In this document: positions 25,160 through 35,000 of the stretch, piece by piece | Layout: each line of letters begins with the position of its first letter | Position numbering within the stretch: position 1 is the stretch's first letter | Assembly (NCBI GenBank): GCA_035944555.1 | Contig: DASZAY010000023.1 | Coordinates: 124,001 to 188,000, forward strand | DNA: 64,000 bases | Reading direction: 5' to 3' | Source: CADCWK01 sp035944555 | GTDB lineage: Bacteria; Chloroflexota; Chloroflexia; Thermomicrobiales; UBA6265 | The notes under the pieces: generated by a model | The model's database searches: none | Seen by the model: only the letters and a program-made list of their open reading frames with translations | Told to the model about the DNA's origin: nothing | Made by a program: the position numbers and the translations under genes

Positions 25160-25706
25160 GGTTGGCAGGATGCTGGGTAAGGATGCTCATGAGAGAAGCC
25201 TAGCACTCGACCCGGACTCTTCCGAAAAGGACGCCCGGCGCCACGGGCAGCCAACCCATGACGCCGGACGTTCTATGGAACCCACAGGATGGCACTCAGG
25301 CGGGCGGAGATCGATCACCCGCCCGCAGGGCGCCCCCACGCCCTGCCGGGAACCATCGCTGGCTCCCGCTGCCCGTACTCCCGGACCCCTCCCGGAGCAT
25401 CCACCCTGGGCAGGACCGGTTCTTCAACCGGGACCCTGCATGTTCCCCTGTCCCTCCCGAGGGAAAGGAAGAGCACCTCTGCCCTTCCCGGCGCCAGCCA
25501 GCGCCCGAGTATGGAAAAGCACGATCCATACCTGGATTTCGCATTGTTTGTAAATGTTCCGGGAAGTCAACGGACGTTTCTGAATCGAAGCGCTCCAGAT
25601 CAGGGACCAATTTTGCGCAACACCTGCCGGGCGGTGGTGCGGCGCCTCGCGGTCACCTCCCGATCTCGCTGCGATTGCCTGCCCGGGCGTCACCGAGATC
25701 CACCCG
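25160..25706. other. Long intergenic region, no gene recognised
   Basis: This 547-base stretch lies between the LarC stop and the helicase start. None of the overlapping short frames has a plausible start or a recognisable product. The part at about 25510-25625 is lower in G+C than its surroundings and contains an inverted TATGG/CCATA pair. It should hold the helicase promoter. Confidence 0.45.
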
Positions 25707-26903
25707 TCAGGCGGTTCCCAGTTGCCGCGCCGCCTCCCAGACCGTCCGGATCGGCAGGTCATGCTCGCGGGCGATCGCGGCGACATCGTCGAACTCAGGC
25801 ATCACCTGGTCGACGTCATCACCCCGGCGGCGCCGCTTGAGGCGAACCGGACCCCACGGCGTCTCGACCGTGATGACGTCGCGGTCCGCCCGCCGCCGGC
25901 CGATCACGGTTGCCCGGAGCCCCAGCGTCGTGGTGTGCGCGAAAAGCGCTTCCTCGACGGCAGCCCGCCCGCTGATCGGTACGATCACGCTGACCATCGT
26001 TCCGGGACGCCCCTTCTTTGCCTGGATCGGTGACAGCCAGGCATCCAGCGCTCCGGCGTCGAACAGCCGCTCCAGCAGGACCGGGAGGAACTGCGGGTTC
26101 ATGTCATCGATATTGGTCTCGATCAGGACCTCGTCCGGTTCTCCAACCCTCTCAAGGGCTGCGTCGGGGCCGGCAGCATCGCCGACGATCACCCGGAGCG
26201 CGTTGGGCCAGGGCAGCTCCTTTGTGCCATACCCGTAGCCGACCGTTACCGGGACCATCGCCGGCCGGCGGAACTCAGCCAGCGTGGTGAGGATGGCCGC
26301 GCCAGTCGGGGTGAGCAGCTCGGCTGGGGTGGCGTCCATGCCGGGACGGGGCGCGGCCATCGGCGCGCCTGCCCGGGCGAGCAGTGCGGTCGTCGCCGGC
26401 GCCGGGACCGGCAGTGGCCCGTGCTGGCTCCGGACCATCCCGCTCCCGACCTGCGGCGGACCGGAGAAGACCGCCTCGACGCCGAGTGCCGCCAGCCCGA
26501 TACAGGCGCCGCAGATGTCCACGATCGCGTCGACCCCGCCGACCTCATGGAAGTGGACACGCTCGATCGGCTCGCCGTGGATCGCGGCTTCGACCTCGGC
26601 GAGGTTGCCGAAGATCGCCAGCGCTCCCTCGCGGACCGGATCGGGCAGCCGACTGCCCGCGATCAGCGCCCGGATGTCCCGCCAGGCTCGGGTGGGCTGC
26701 CGGTCGTCGTCGATCTCGACCCGGGCCCGCGTCCCGGCGATCACGCGGTCGGTCGTCCGCTCGGCGGTCAGGCTGTAGCCACCGAGGTCCAGTCCGGTCA
26801 ACCCCTCGCGGAGCGTCTCGATGGGCAGGCCGGCGTCGATAAGTGCCCCCAAGACCATGTCGCCCGAGGCGCCGGAGAAGGGGTCGAACCAGGCGACGCG
26901 CAT
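25707..26903 (-). CDS. larC: LarC-type nickel insertion protein (nickel-pincer cofactor biosynthesis)
   Basis: A 398-residue protein from ATG 26903 (GGGAGC upstream), chosen because MRVAWFDPFSGASGDMVLGA is the normal LarC beginning. Further LarC signatures are HFHEVGGVDAIVDICGA (metal-binding histidines), SGMVRSQHGPLPVPAPAT, ELLTPTGAAILT and the C-terminal ETNIDDMNPQFLPVLLERLF with AKKGRPGTMVSVI. LarC inserts nickel into the pincer nucleotide cofactor of lactate racemase-type enzymes, acting as a CTP-dependent cyclometallase. Unlike the Lactiplantibacillus gene, which needs a programmed frameshift, it is a single frame here. LarA, LarB and LarE genes are not in the window. A short gap separates it from the divergent amidinotransferase gene. 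Confidence 0.9.
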   Translation of the reverse strand: MRVAWFDPFSGASGDMVLGALIDAGLPIETLREGLTGLDLGGYSLTAERTTDRVIAGTRARVEIDDDRQPTRAWRDIRALIAGSRLPDPVREGALAIFGNLAEVEAAIHGEPIERVHFHEVGGVDAIVDICGACIGLAALGVEAVFSGPPQVGSGMVRSQHGPLPVPAPATTALLARAGAPMAAPRPGMDATPAELLTPTGAAILTTLAEFRRPAMVPVTVGYGYGTKELPWPNALRVIVGDAAGPDAALERVGEPDEVLIETNIDDMNPQFLPVLLERLFDAGALDAWLSPIQAKKGRPGTMVSVIVPISGRAAVEEALFAHTTTLGLRATVIGRRRADRDVITVETPWGPVRLKRRRRGDDVDQVMPEFDDVAAIAREHDLPIRTVWEAARQLGTA

Positions 26904-26997
26904 CGAATGGAGCTCCCGGAAATCACTGCTATCATCGGACGATCGTGCCGTCGCCCGTCCATCGTCCGCCAACCTGACCGACCGGAGCTGACCCGCC

Positions 26998-27894
26998 ATG
27001 ACGACGACCCTGACCCGCTACGGCGGTCACACGATGACCGCGCAGCTTCGCACGCTGATCATGTGGACGCCACCGTCGACGCGCGACGACGACGACTGGA
27101 AGCGGTTCAACTTCGTCCACCCGATCGACGACGGACTCGCCGCCCGGGAGCATGATGCGCTGCGCCAGTTGCTCGCCGCGCAGGGTATCGAGATCATCGT
27201 GCCGGAGATGGAAACGCCCGCCCAGCACGATGTCATCTTCCCCTTCGACCCGTCGATCATGACGGACGCAGGCGCGGTCATCCTGCGGATGGGCAAGCAC
27301 GTTCGCCGTGAGGAGCCCGCCCTCGCCGAGCTGGTCTACCGCGATCTCGGCATCCCGGTCATTGGCCGAATCGAGGAACCGGGCACCGTCGAGGGCGGCG
27401 ACACGATGTGGCTGGACGACCGGACCCTGGCCGTCGGCGTCGGCTACCGTACCAACACGGAAGGCATCCGGCAGCTGCAGGCCATCTTCGACGCGGCCGA
27501 ACTGGGCGTGACGATCATCCCCGTCTCGCTGCCGTACTGGAACGGTCCGGACGAGTGCCTCCACCTGCTGTCCCTGCTCAGCCCGGTCGCCGGCGACCTC
27601 GCTATCGGCTACCCGAAGCTGATGCCGGTCACCTTCGTCCAGGAGCTGGCTGACCGCGGCTGGCGCCTGGTCGAGATCCCGGACGAGGAGTTCAGCACGC
27701 AGGGTTGCAACGTCCTGACGATCCGGCCGGGCCTCGTCGTGATGCTGCGGCCCAACGAGGTGTCCCGCCAGCGGCTGGAAGCCGAGGGGATCAAAGTCCT
27801 GACCTATGCGGGCGACGAGATCAGCCACAACCGGGGCGGCGGGCCCACCTGCCTGACCCGGCCGATCTGGCGCACCGAGACGGTCATCGCCTGA
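26998..27894 (+). CDS. Amidinotransferase/dimethylarginine dimethylaminohydrolase family protein
   Basis: A 298-residue member of the guanidino-modifying enzyme superfamily (DDAH/arginine deiminase fold). Conserved elements: EGGDTMWLDDRTLAVG (substrate-binding Glu-Asp after the Gly pair), H189 in DECLHLLSLLSP, and the nucleophile C285 near the C-terminus in GGGPTCLTRPIWR. Enzymes of this fold hydrolyse methylated arginine, arginine or related guanidines. Length and the GGGPTC ending suit DDAH-type hydrolases. Start ATG 26998. The gene is followed 38 bases later by a secreted protein in the same direction. Confidence 0.88.
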   Translation: MTTTLTRYGGHTMTAQLRTLIMWTPPSTRDDDDWKRFNFVHPIDDGLAAREHDALRQLLAAQGIEIIVPEMETPAQHDVIFPFDPSIMTDAGAVILRMGKHVRREEPALAELVYRDLGIPVIGRIEEPGTVEGGDTMWLDDRTLAVGVGYRTNTEGIRQLQAIFDAAELGVTIIPVSLPYWNGPDECLHLLSLLSPVAGDLAIGYPKLMPVTFVQELADRGWRLVEIPDEEFSTQGCNVLTIRPGLVVMLRPNEVSRQRLEAEGIKVLTYAGDEISHNRGGGPTCLTRPIWRTETVIA

Positions 27895-27932
27895 CGCCAC
27901 AAGACGCCGCCCGCGCCCACGCAGGAGATCCA

Positions 27933-29204
27933 ATGCCGTCCCCTACCCGCCCGGTCGTCCGCCTCCCGGTCGTCCTGCTCGCGCTGCTCGTCCTCGTCGG
28001 GGGCCTCGGCATGACCCCGGGCGCCATGGCCCAAACCGGGCCGGCCGTGTCGCCGTTCGACCTCGCCGCGCTGCTGCCCGGGATCCGGGACCTGGAGGAG
28101 GCGGGGCTGGCCGACATGGTCGGCGGGTCGCCGATCGACCTCGACTCGATCGACGCCTATACGGACTGGTCCGGCGGCGGGATTCCGGACACGGTCGAAG
28201 GGTTGCGAGCGGCCGGATTCGTTCGTCACTACGGCGTGAGCTGGATCGACGAAGCGTCGGAGACTGACTACCGCGAGACGGGCGCCTACGCCCCGGTCAC
28301 CCAGGTCGAAACCTACGCCTACCAGTTCACTGACCCGGCGGGGGCGGGGGCGGGATTCAACCTCCTCGAGGAGGGTTCCGCCCCGCTCGAAGGCGTCACG
28401 ATTCCGCTCGGCGACTGGGCGACGGCGAGTTCGGTCCCACCCGTCGAGTACACCGACGGGACGACCGCCACTGGCCTCGACCTGACCGCCCGCCTCGGGA
28501 CCATCGGGATCGGGATCTCGGTGATTACCCGGGATATGAGCCCGTCCCGCGGCGCCGAGCTGGACATCGCCACCCTGCTCCTGACCGAGGCGGTCGCCGC
28601 GATCCAGGCGCTGGGCACCCCGCCGATGACCGGCCCCGGCCTGGAAGCGGCCCGGTTCGCCGGCACCGCCTCCGGGTACCAGAGCGGGTTCTACGTGATC
28701 CGGGGCGGCCAGTCCGCATGGGCCTACGCGGCCGAGCCGGCCGACCAGCGGGAGGCATACACCGCTGAGGAGGTGGCGACCGGCCTGGTCTCACAGTACG
28801 CCATCTACCAGTACCTGGAGACGGCGACCGGCGGGTTCTACGAGATCTACACCTACGCCGCGACCTACGGCACCCCGGAGCAGGCCCGGGCCGTGGTGGA
28901 GAGCGCAACGGCGCCGGCCGAAAACTACGCCATCACGCCGCTTGTCGGCGCTCCGACGTTCGGGGACATCTCCAGTGCCTGGACGCTGAATGATCCCAAC
29001 GGGACGACGTTCGAGAGCTATGTGACTTGGGCGTCCGGCGCATCCGTCTACACCGTCCGGGTCGGCTTGCCCAACCGGCAGCCGGCGCCGGCCGCCGTCT
29101 ATGCGATCGCGACGGCCCAGGCCGGCTGTCTGGTGTCCGGGACCTGCTGGCGGTATCAACCCATCCCCGACGGCGTCATCACCGACGCATCGGCCCTTGC
29201 CTGA
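27933..29204 (+). CDS. Secreted protein of unknown function
   Basis: A 423-residue protein from ATG 27933 (AGGAG upstream). An N-terminal signal peptide is clear (VVRLPVVLLALLVLVGG, probable cleavage after AMA near residue 33). The mature part is acidic, rich in Thr, Ala, Gly, Tyr, and seems made of repeated alpha-beta units: segments YTDWSGGGIPDTVEGLRAAG, ETYAYQFTDPAGAGAGFNLL, QSGFYVIRGGQSAWAYAAEP and FYEIYTYAATYGTPEQARAV look alike in places. I do not recognise the family. Two cysteines near the C-terminus (CLVSGTC) may form a disulfide. Confidence 0.75.
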   Translation: MPSPTRPVVRLPVVLLALLVLVGGLGMTPGAMAQTGPAVSPFDLAALLPGIRDLEEAGLADMVGGSPIDLDSIDAYTDWSGGGIPDTVEGLRAAGFVRHYGVSWIDEASETDYRETGAYAPVTQVETYAYQFTDPAGAGAGFNLLEEGSAPLEGVTIPLGDWATASSVPPVEYTDGTTATGLDLTARLGTIGIGISVITRDMSPSRGAELDIATLLLTEAVAAIQALGTPPMTGPGLEAARFAGTASGYQSGFYVIRGGQSAWAYAAEPADQREAYTAEEVATGLVSQYAIYQYLETATGGFYEIYTYAATYGTPEQARAVVESATAPAENYAITPLVGAPTFGDISSAWTLNDPNGTTFESYVTWASGASVYTVRVGLPNRQPAPAAVYAIATAQAGCLVSGTCWRYQPIPDGVITDASALA

Positions 29205-29216
29205 ATCGCCGGAGCC

Positions 29217-30101
29217 TTAGCCCAGCCACTCTAGCAGGCGAGCGCACCGCCGCGGGTCCTCCGTCAGGCCGTTCCCGAGCGCCCAGAGCCAGTAATCGGT
29301 GATGCGTATCCAGGCGCATGCCCGCGTCAGATCCGGATCCAACTGGCCGGCATCGCAGAGGATCGCGAGAAACCGGTCGACATCGGCCACGGACTGCATC
29401 CGGTCGACCCGCCGCCAGAGCAACTGAGCCACACCGTACTCGGGGTCACCTGCCATCGGCCAGGGGTCGATCGCGACCCAGTGACCGTGCTGGCCCGACC
29501 AGAGGACGTTGTCATCGTAGAGGTCACAGTTGACCATCCGGGGCCGCCCCGACCACTGGAGCTCACTCGCCAAGGCGAGCGATCGGTCCAGCACATCCCG
29601 GGAGTACGGTCGATCGACTTCCTCCCAGAATCCGGGAAGATTCCCCGCCAACTCAGCGAGTGCCGCCTCAACCCTGGTCAGGCCGGGCATGGCCGGAACG
29701 GACTGGGTCCGGATCAGGTGGCCGAAGATACGGGCAGCCTCGTCATTCGGCACGTCAGCGAGCAGCGGTTCGGCGTCCAGCCGCTCGAGCAGGAGGGCGC
29801 CAACGGCGGGGTCGTCGCGGAGGACGCGAACCATCCCCCGGCCGTCCCAGTGCCGGAGCGCCGCGACTTCCTCCCGGGTCGTCGGCCCCATCCACGTCAC
29901 CTTGAGCGCTGCCGGACCAGCGCTCGCGCGGACCGGGAGAACGAGCGATTTGCCGCCGTGCCGCAGCTCACCGTCAGGCGCGAGATCCCAGCGACGGCAC
30001 AGGTCGGCAAAGGTATCCGGAAGCGATGCAAGCCATTCCCGGCCGTCGTCTCCGTGCGACTGCTCGATCCAGTCGGTGAAAGTGCCGGGAACAGCGATCA
30101 C
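29217..30101 (-). CDS. Aminoglycoside/hydroxyurea phosphotransferase-like kinase, APH(6) family
   Basis: GTG 30101 is preferred because VIAVPGTFTDWI aligns with the usual N-terminus of this family; an ATG at 30155 adds 18 residues. The 294-residue product shows the kinase-like core: HGGKSLVLPVR, EEVAALRHWDGRGMVRVLR, LLERLDAEPLL, the catalytic loop NCDLYDDNVL (D193, N198) and the metal aspartate D212 in WVAIDPWPMAGDPEYG. Family enzymes phosphorylate streptomycin at the 6-position or hydroxyurea; chromosomal ones often have unknown substrates. The first loop residue before the catalytic Asp is Cys rather than Gly. Resistance should not be assumed. Confidence 0.82.
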   Translation of the reverse strand: MIAVPGTFTDWIEQSHGDDGREWLASLPDTFADLCRRWDLAPDGELRHGGKSLVLPVRASAGPAALKVTWMGPTTREEVAALRHWDGRGMVRVLRDDPAVGALLLERLDAEPLLADVPNDEAARIFGHLIRTQSVPAMPGLTRVEAALAELAGNLPGFWEEVDRPYSRDVLDRSLALASELQWSGRPRMVNCDLYDDNVLWSGQHGHWVAIDPWPMAGDPEYGVAQLLWRRVDRMQSVADVDRFLAILCDAGQLDPDLTRACAWIRITDYWLWALGNGLTEDPRRCARLLEWLG

Positions 30102-30379
30102 TGGCTCTGGTCCCCTCGTCTGGCCGAGATCACAGCAGAGGCGATCCCTTGCCATTGCCCGCTGCCAGGGCTATCGCGGGTTGTGTCTGACAAGGTGGTT
30201 AGTGGGGACAAGGTCGCCCCGGGGGTCTGACCTCTCCCCCAACCCCTCTTCGGGCCGGGTGGCGCTGAAGCCGTGCGGCCGACCAGAGCGACAACCCAAA
30301 GCCGGGGAGGGGTCTGCTCGCGACCACGTCGACTTTGGACCGACCTACGGTCAGTGCTTCCCCAATGCCTCAGTCACCG

Positions 30380-31159
30380 TCACGCGCTGAGCAGCAGGAT
30401 CGCTCCGGCGACCACCGGTGTCGCCACGATCGCGACCCGGAGCACGATCACCGGCACCCGGGCGGTGTAGCGGGCGCCGAGGAACGACCCGGCCGGCAGC
30501 CCAATCACGGTCCCGATCAGGTGTGGGGCCGAGACATCGCCGGCCGTCGAGAAGGTCGTCGCGGCCGACGCCGACACGAAGACCAGGACGAACATCGTCG
30601 TGCCCAGCGCCTGCCGCAGCGGCAGCTTCGCGACGACCAGCAACCCAAGCTGGATGAACGGCGACATCCCGACGCCGAGCAGCGCCGACAGCGTCCCGCC
30701 GACCAGGCCGAGTCCCAGCGACGGCAGGCGGCGCGAGGCATCGACGTCCGGCAGTTGCTCGCCGGGCGGCGGAGCGACCTGCCGGGCGAACCGGGTGCGG
30801 ATCCAGACGAGGAAGGCGAGAAACCACAGGCCAAGCCCGGCGAAGATCGTCAGCGGGCGCTCGGGCAGGTACTGGCTGAACTGCGCCCCGGCCGCGGCGC
30901 CGACCACGCCGGCTATCCCGACGAGCAGGCCGGCCCGGATCGCGACGTTGCCCTCCCGGTAATGGGAGAAGGCCCCCGCGACCGAGGTGAACAGCATTGC
31001 CGCCAGGGAGGTGCCGATGGCCTGGTGGATCGGCAGGCCGAAGCCGACCGAGAGCAGCGCGACGACCAGTCCGGCACCACCCGCCCCGATGAATCCGAGC
31101 AGCGCGCCGAGGACGAAGGCGACGAGACCGAGCGCGATGATGACGTCGAGCGATTCCAG
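30380..31159 (-). CDS. TauE/SafE family membrane transporter with apparent CTG start
   Basis: The first in-frame ATG (30997) gives only 205 residues and misses the first conserved helices. Reading further upstream the frame encodes VIIALGLVAFVLGALLGFIG, then AGGAGLVVALLS and PIHQAIGTSLAAML, the typical TauE/SafE opening. The frame is open back to a stop at about 31240 but has no ATG, GTG or TTG; a CTG at 31159 has GGGAG 8 bases upstream and gives 259 residues, the usual family length. About eight membrane helices are seen; the second conserved repeat is GLGLVGGTLSALLGVGMSPF. These proteins export sulfite, sulfoacetate or other anions. Start assignment is inferred. Confidence 0.78.
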   Translation of the reverse strand: MESLDVIIALGLVAFVLGALLGFIGAGGAGLVVALLSVGFGLPIHQAIGTSLAAMLFTSVAGAFSHYREGNVAIRAGLLVGIAGVVGAAAGAQFSQYLPERPLTIFAGLGLWFLAFLVWIRTRFARQVAPPPGEQLPDVDASRRLPSLGLGLVGGTLSALLGVGMSPFIQLGLLVVAKLPLRQALGTTMFVLVFVSASAATTFSTAGDVSAPHLIGTVIGLPAGSFLGARYTARVPVIVLRVAIVATPVVAGAILLLSA

Positions 31160-31243
31160 CGACGCTTCTCCCGGTGCCGTGACGGGTTCCGGGCGCGTCG
31201 TCAGGCGGCGCGGGGCGGCATTGGCAGCCCGCGCCTCAGGCGG

Positions 31244-31855
31244 CTATCGCTCGGACCAGTCGGCATCCTGAACCCGCGAGGCATCGCTGCGGGACGGTTT
31301 GGACGGATCGGACGGACCTGGAGAAGTGCCCGGCCGGCGCCGCGGCGCGGCACCCTCGTCGGCGATCTGGCGGTCGATGTTGGCCAGGATCGCGTCGATC
31401 TCGGCATCATACTCCGGCCCGCGCCGGACCTCGGGCGTCGCCACGACAGGCTCGACCTTGTCCTCGCGCACCGAGGCCCGGGCCGCCCGCCGCGGGACGG
31501 TCACCGGGTCGTCGTCGACGTTGCGGCCGCTGATGTCGACCGTGCTGCCGGCGCGCATCGTCTCGCCGTACCGCCCGGTGACCATCATCCCGCGAACTCG
31601 TGGCTCGGCGTCACCCGCCCCGCCACCGCCGCGGACCGCCCGGACTACCCGGTAAATCAGCAGGCCAAGCGCCAGAACGATCAGGCCGATGATCAGCGGC
31701 TTGAAGAGCAGCGTCACCGTCGCCCCGATGACCAGCCCGATCAGCAGGCCGACGAGGAGTGCCCAGCGCTGCGACCGCGTCTGCTGCCAGAGCGACATCG
31801 CGCCACCCGGTCCGCCCGGTCCGCCGGGTCCACCCGGCCCCTGTTGTCCAAACAT
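31244..31855 (-). CDS. Membrane protein with GPGG repeats, unknown function
   Basis: A 203-residue protein starting ATG 31855 with GGAAG upstream. The N-terminus has four tandem Gly-Pro-Gly-type units (residues 6-18), then two membrane helices (about 32-50 LLVGLLIGLVIGATVTLLF and 53-70 PLIIGLIVLALGLLIYRVV). The remaining two-thirds is charged, probably cytoplasmic and largely disordered, with EIDAILANIDRQIADEG as the only clear helix. No family recognised. It lies 84 bases upstream of the TauE/SafE gene in the same direction and may be co-transcribed. Confidence 0.75.
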   Translation of the reverse strand: MFGQQGPGGPGGPGGPGGAMSLWQQTRSQRWALLVGLLIGLVIGATVTLLFKPLIIGLIVLALGLLIYRVVRAVRGGGGAGDAEPRVRGMMVTGRYGETMRAGSTVDISGRNVDDDPVTVPRRAARASVREDKVEPVVATPEVRRGPEYDAEIDAILANIDRQIADEGAAPRRRPGTSPGPSDPSKPSRSDASRVQDADWSER

Positions 31856-32041
31856 CGCTTCCGTCCCTGCCTGTCCTGCTCACGTCCGGGTATTGCCGCC
31901 GGTGCATTGCCGCCGGTGTCTGTCCGACTTCGGACATTACAGCGAAAAAGCGTCACCAGATCATGACGGCGCGTTGGCGAATCATGCCAGCCGGGACCCG
32001 ATCCTGTGGCGACGGAGTCCGGACCGATCGTCCATGGGTCG

Positions 32042-32047
32042 TATACT
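32042..32047 (+). promoter_or_regulatory. Possible -10 element before the TPR-RecQ gene
   Basis: TATACT lies 49 bases upstream of the GTG start at 32096. No good -35 box is placed at the right distance, so only the hexamer and position support this. Confidence 0.3.
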
Positions 32048-32095
32048 CTTTCATCTGAAACACACGTTCTGTACGAACACCCCGAGGAGTCGCCC

Positions 32096-35000
32096 GTGGC
32101 CATCGCCCCACCCCGCATCGCCTTCCGCGACCGCTCGCCCGGTGAGCCGACGGATGATCACGTGCGCCCGTGCGGAGATGGCGATCCGGTCACGGCCGAC
32201 CAGCTCCTCAGCCCGCGCGACGCCAGCCGGCTGACTGCCGACCAGCGCTGGGCTTGGGTCGGCTACCTGCGGGCCCGCGACGCGCTGGCCGAGGCGGCCG
32301 AGTGGCTGGATACCATCGAGCAGTACAGCGGACCGACCGTGCGCGCTCAGGAGGAACGCGCGGCGCTCCTGATGGCGGCGGGCCGCAACGATGAAGCGGT
32401 CGCGATCCTGCAGCGGCGCGCCGAGGAGCGCCCGTCGACGACCGGCTGGGTCAAGCTGGCGGTCGCGCTGCTGGGAGCTGGCCGCACGGACGAGGCGGCC
32501 CGGATCGCCACTGGCCTGCTCGACTCCGACCCGGACATGCGGTCGGTGCAGAACCTCGCGCTTGATATCGCCCGGGCAACGGGTGATGGCGAGACGATCG
32601 CCAGCCACGCCCACGAGCAGATCGCGGTTCGCCCGGGCGATACCACCGCGCGGCTGGACCTCGCTCAGGTCGCGCTCGATGCGGGCAATCACGACGAGGC
32701 GGAGCAATGGTTCGGGGAGGCGCTGGACCTGCGTGCCGACGGCGAGGGGCTGACGCTCCAGCGGGCGAGCGAGATCGCCCGGGCACTCGGCCGGGACCGG
32801 CAGGCCGACGAGCTGGCGGCCGAGTTCGAGACCCGCAGTCAGCAGGCGAAGCGACAGCGTGACCGCACGGTCGTCGCTCCGATCCTGGAACGCCTGGGTC
32901 GGCCAGCCCCGGCGACGATCCTGCCGCCGGCCGCCTCCCGACTCCCGGCGGACTGGCCGCGGGCCGCCGCCCGACCAGCTCCCGACCGACCGATCGACGG
33001 GCCGCGGAGCACCACCTCCCGCGTCGCCGCCGAGGAGCCGGACCTCGAGGTCGCGCCGGCCGAGGAACCGACCGATCTCCACGACCGCCACCCGGAGGTC
33101 TACGACCTGCTCCGGCGGGCGTTCGGCTACGACGACCTCAGGTCCGGCCAGGCCGCCGTGATCGCCAACGTCCTCGATGGCAAGGACACGATCGCGATCA
33201 TGCCGACGGGCGCCGGCAAGTCGCTGACGTTCCAGATCCCGGCTATGCTGCTGCCCGGTGTGACGCTGGTCCTGTCGCCGCTGATCGCCCTGATGAAGGA
33301 CCAGGTCGAGTCGCTGCCGGACGAGATCCGCGAGCGCACCGTCCTAGTCAACAGCACGATGACCCCGGCCGAGCAGCGCGAGGCGATGGACGGGATCGCC
33401 GCCGGCCGCTACAAGCTGGTCTACGTCGCGCCGGAGCGGCTGCGGCAGTGGACGTTCCTCCACGCCATGCGCCAGGCCGGGACCAGCCTGGTCGTCGTCG
33501 ACGAGGCCCACTGCATCAGCATGTGGGGCCACGACTTCCGGCCGGACTACCTCCAGATCCCGCAGATCCTGCCGGCGCTCAACGACCCCAGCGTGCTGGC
33601 GATCACCGCGACCGCCACCCGCCGGATGAGCGCCGAGATCGGGCAGGCGCTGGGCCGCGAACTGGACCTGATGACGGTCAACCTGTTCCGGCCCAACCTG
33701 TACTTCTCGGCGTTCGAGTGTGCCAACCGCGAGGAGAAGGTCCGCCGGGCGCTGGAGGTGGCGCAGGGCGAGAAGGGCGCCGGGATCATCTACGTCGGCT
33801 CCCGGGCTGACGCCGACCAGATCGCCAACTCGCTTCGCCAGCGCGGGGTCGCTGCAGCGGCCTACCACGCGGGGCTGGCGCCGGACGAGCGCTCGCGCAA
33901 CCAGGACGCCTTCATGCAGGGGCGCGTCCGGGTGGTCGCCGCGACGGTCGCCTTCGGGATGGGTGTCAACAAGGCGGACGTCCGGTTCATCGTCCACCTC
34001 GCTCCGCCGCGCTCGCTGGAGGCTTACGCCCAGGAGAGCGGGCGCGCCGGGCGTGACGGCGAACCGGCCCGCTGCGTGCTGCTCTACAGCGCCTACGATT
34101 CGACCAACCTGACGCGCCAGTCCCGCCGCGACCAGATCACGATCCCGGCGCTGCGCCGCGTCTACCTGAACCTGCGGGCGATGGCGCAGGGCAAGTGGGC
34201 GATCCTCGACCCGCGCGACCTGCTCCCCGCCGGATCGCTGGACACCGACAACAACGAGATCGAAGACGTCGATCCCAGGGTCGCGCTCGGCATCCTTGCC
34301 CAGGCCGGGCTGGTCCGCCGCCACCCGGACGCGCCGATGTCCTTCGGGCTCCAGCCCCACGACGGTTTCTCCGCCGAGGAGACGCCGGACGGGCAACTGC
34401 CATGGCGGGAGCACGTCCGCTGGTCATGGGACGGCAGCCGGGTCGCCGGCGGCCAGCTGGACACGATCACCGCCTGCAACGCGCTGGGCGTGACCCCAAC
34501 CATCCTGACCGAGCTGCTCGACAACGAGTCGGAGCTGGGCGTCCGGGAGGGCAACCGCCAGGTCTGCCTGGAGCTCCTACCTGCCGACGCAACGGTCAAG
34601 AACCGGATGATGGACGTCCTCGACCGCTCACAGGCCGAAGCGGTCCGACGGGTCGCCCAGGTGATGGAGTACGCCTCCGGGCAGCGCTGCCGCCACCAGG
34701 CGATCGCCGCCCACCTCGGCCAGCGCCTCCCGGCCTGCGGGACCGCCTGCGACGTCTGCTCCGGCACGGTCGCCCGGGGCAAGTCCGGTGGCAAGGGGGG
34801 CAAGCGGGTATGGACGACGGCCAACGACGCGATGGAGGTCCTTGAGGCGGTCCGGACCCTGCCGTTCCAGATGGGCAAGACAGGGCTGACCCGCCTGTTG
34901 TCCGGCTCGGTCGAGAGTAGCGTCCGCGACGATCGGTCAGCCCAGTACGGCGCGCTGGATGACGTCTCGCCGACCAAGATCGGCAACCTGCTCGACCAGC

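Noticed and set aside
29217..30155. Clinical aminoglycoside resistance gene
   Set aside because: The kinase motifs fit APH(6)-like proteins, but chromosomal relatives act on unknown substrates; no mobile element is nearby, so resistance is not claimed.
30232..30312. C-rich/G-rich stretch resembling an interspersed repeat
   Set aside because: Only one copy is visible in the window, and simple base composition explains it.
30335..31966. A 543-codon plus-strand frame over the TauE/SafE and membrane protein genes
   Set aside because: Arg/Gln/Asp-rich composition without a domain, and opposite two genes with clear membrane helices.
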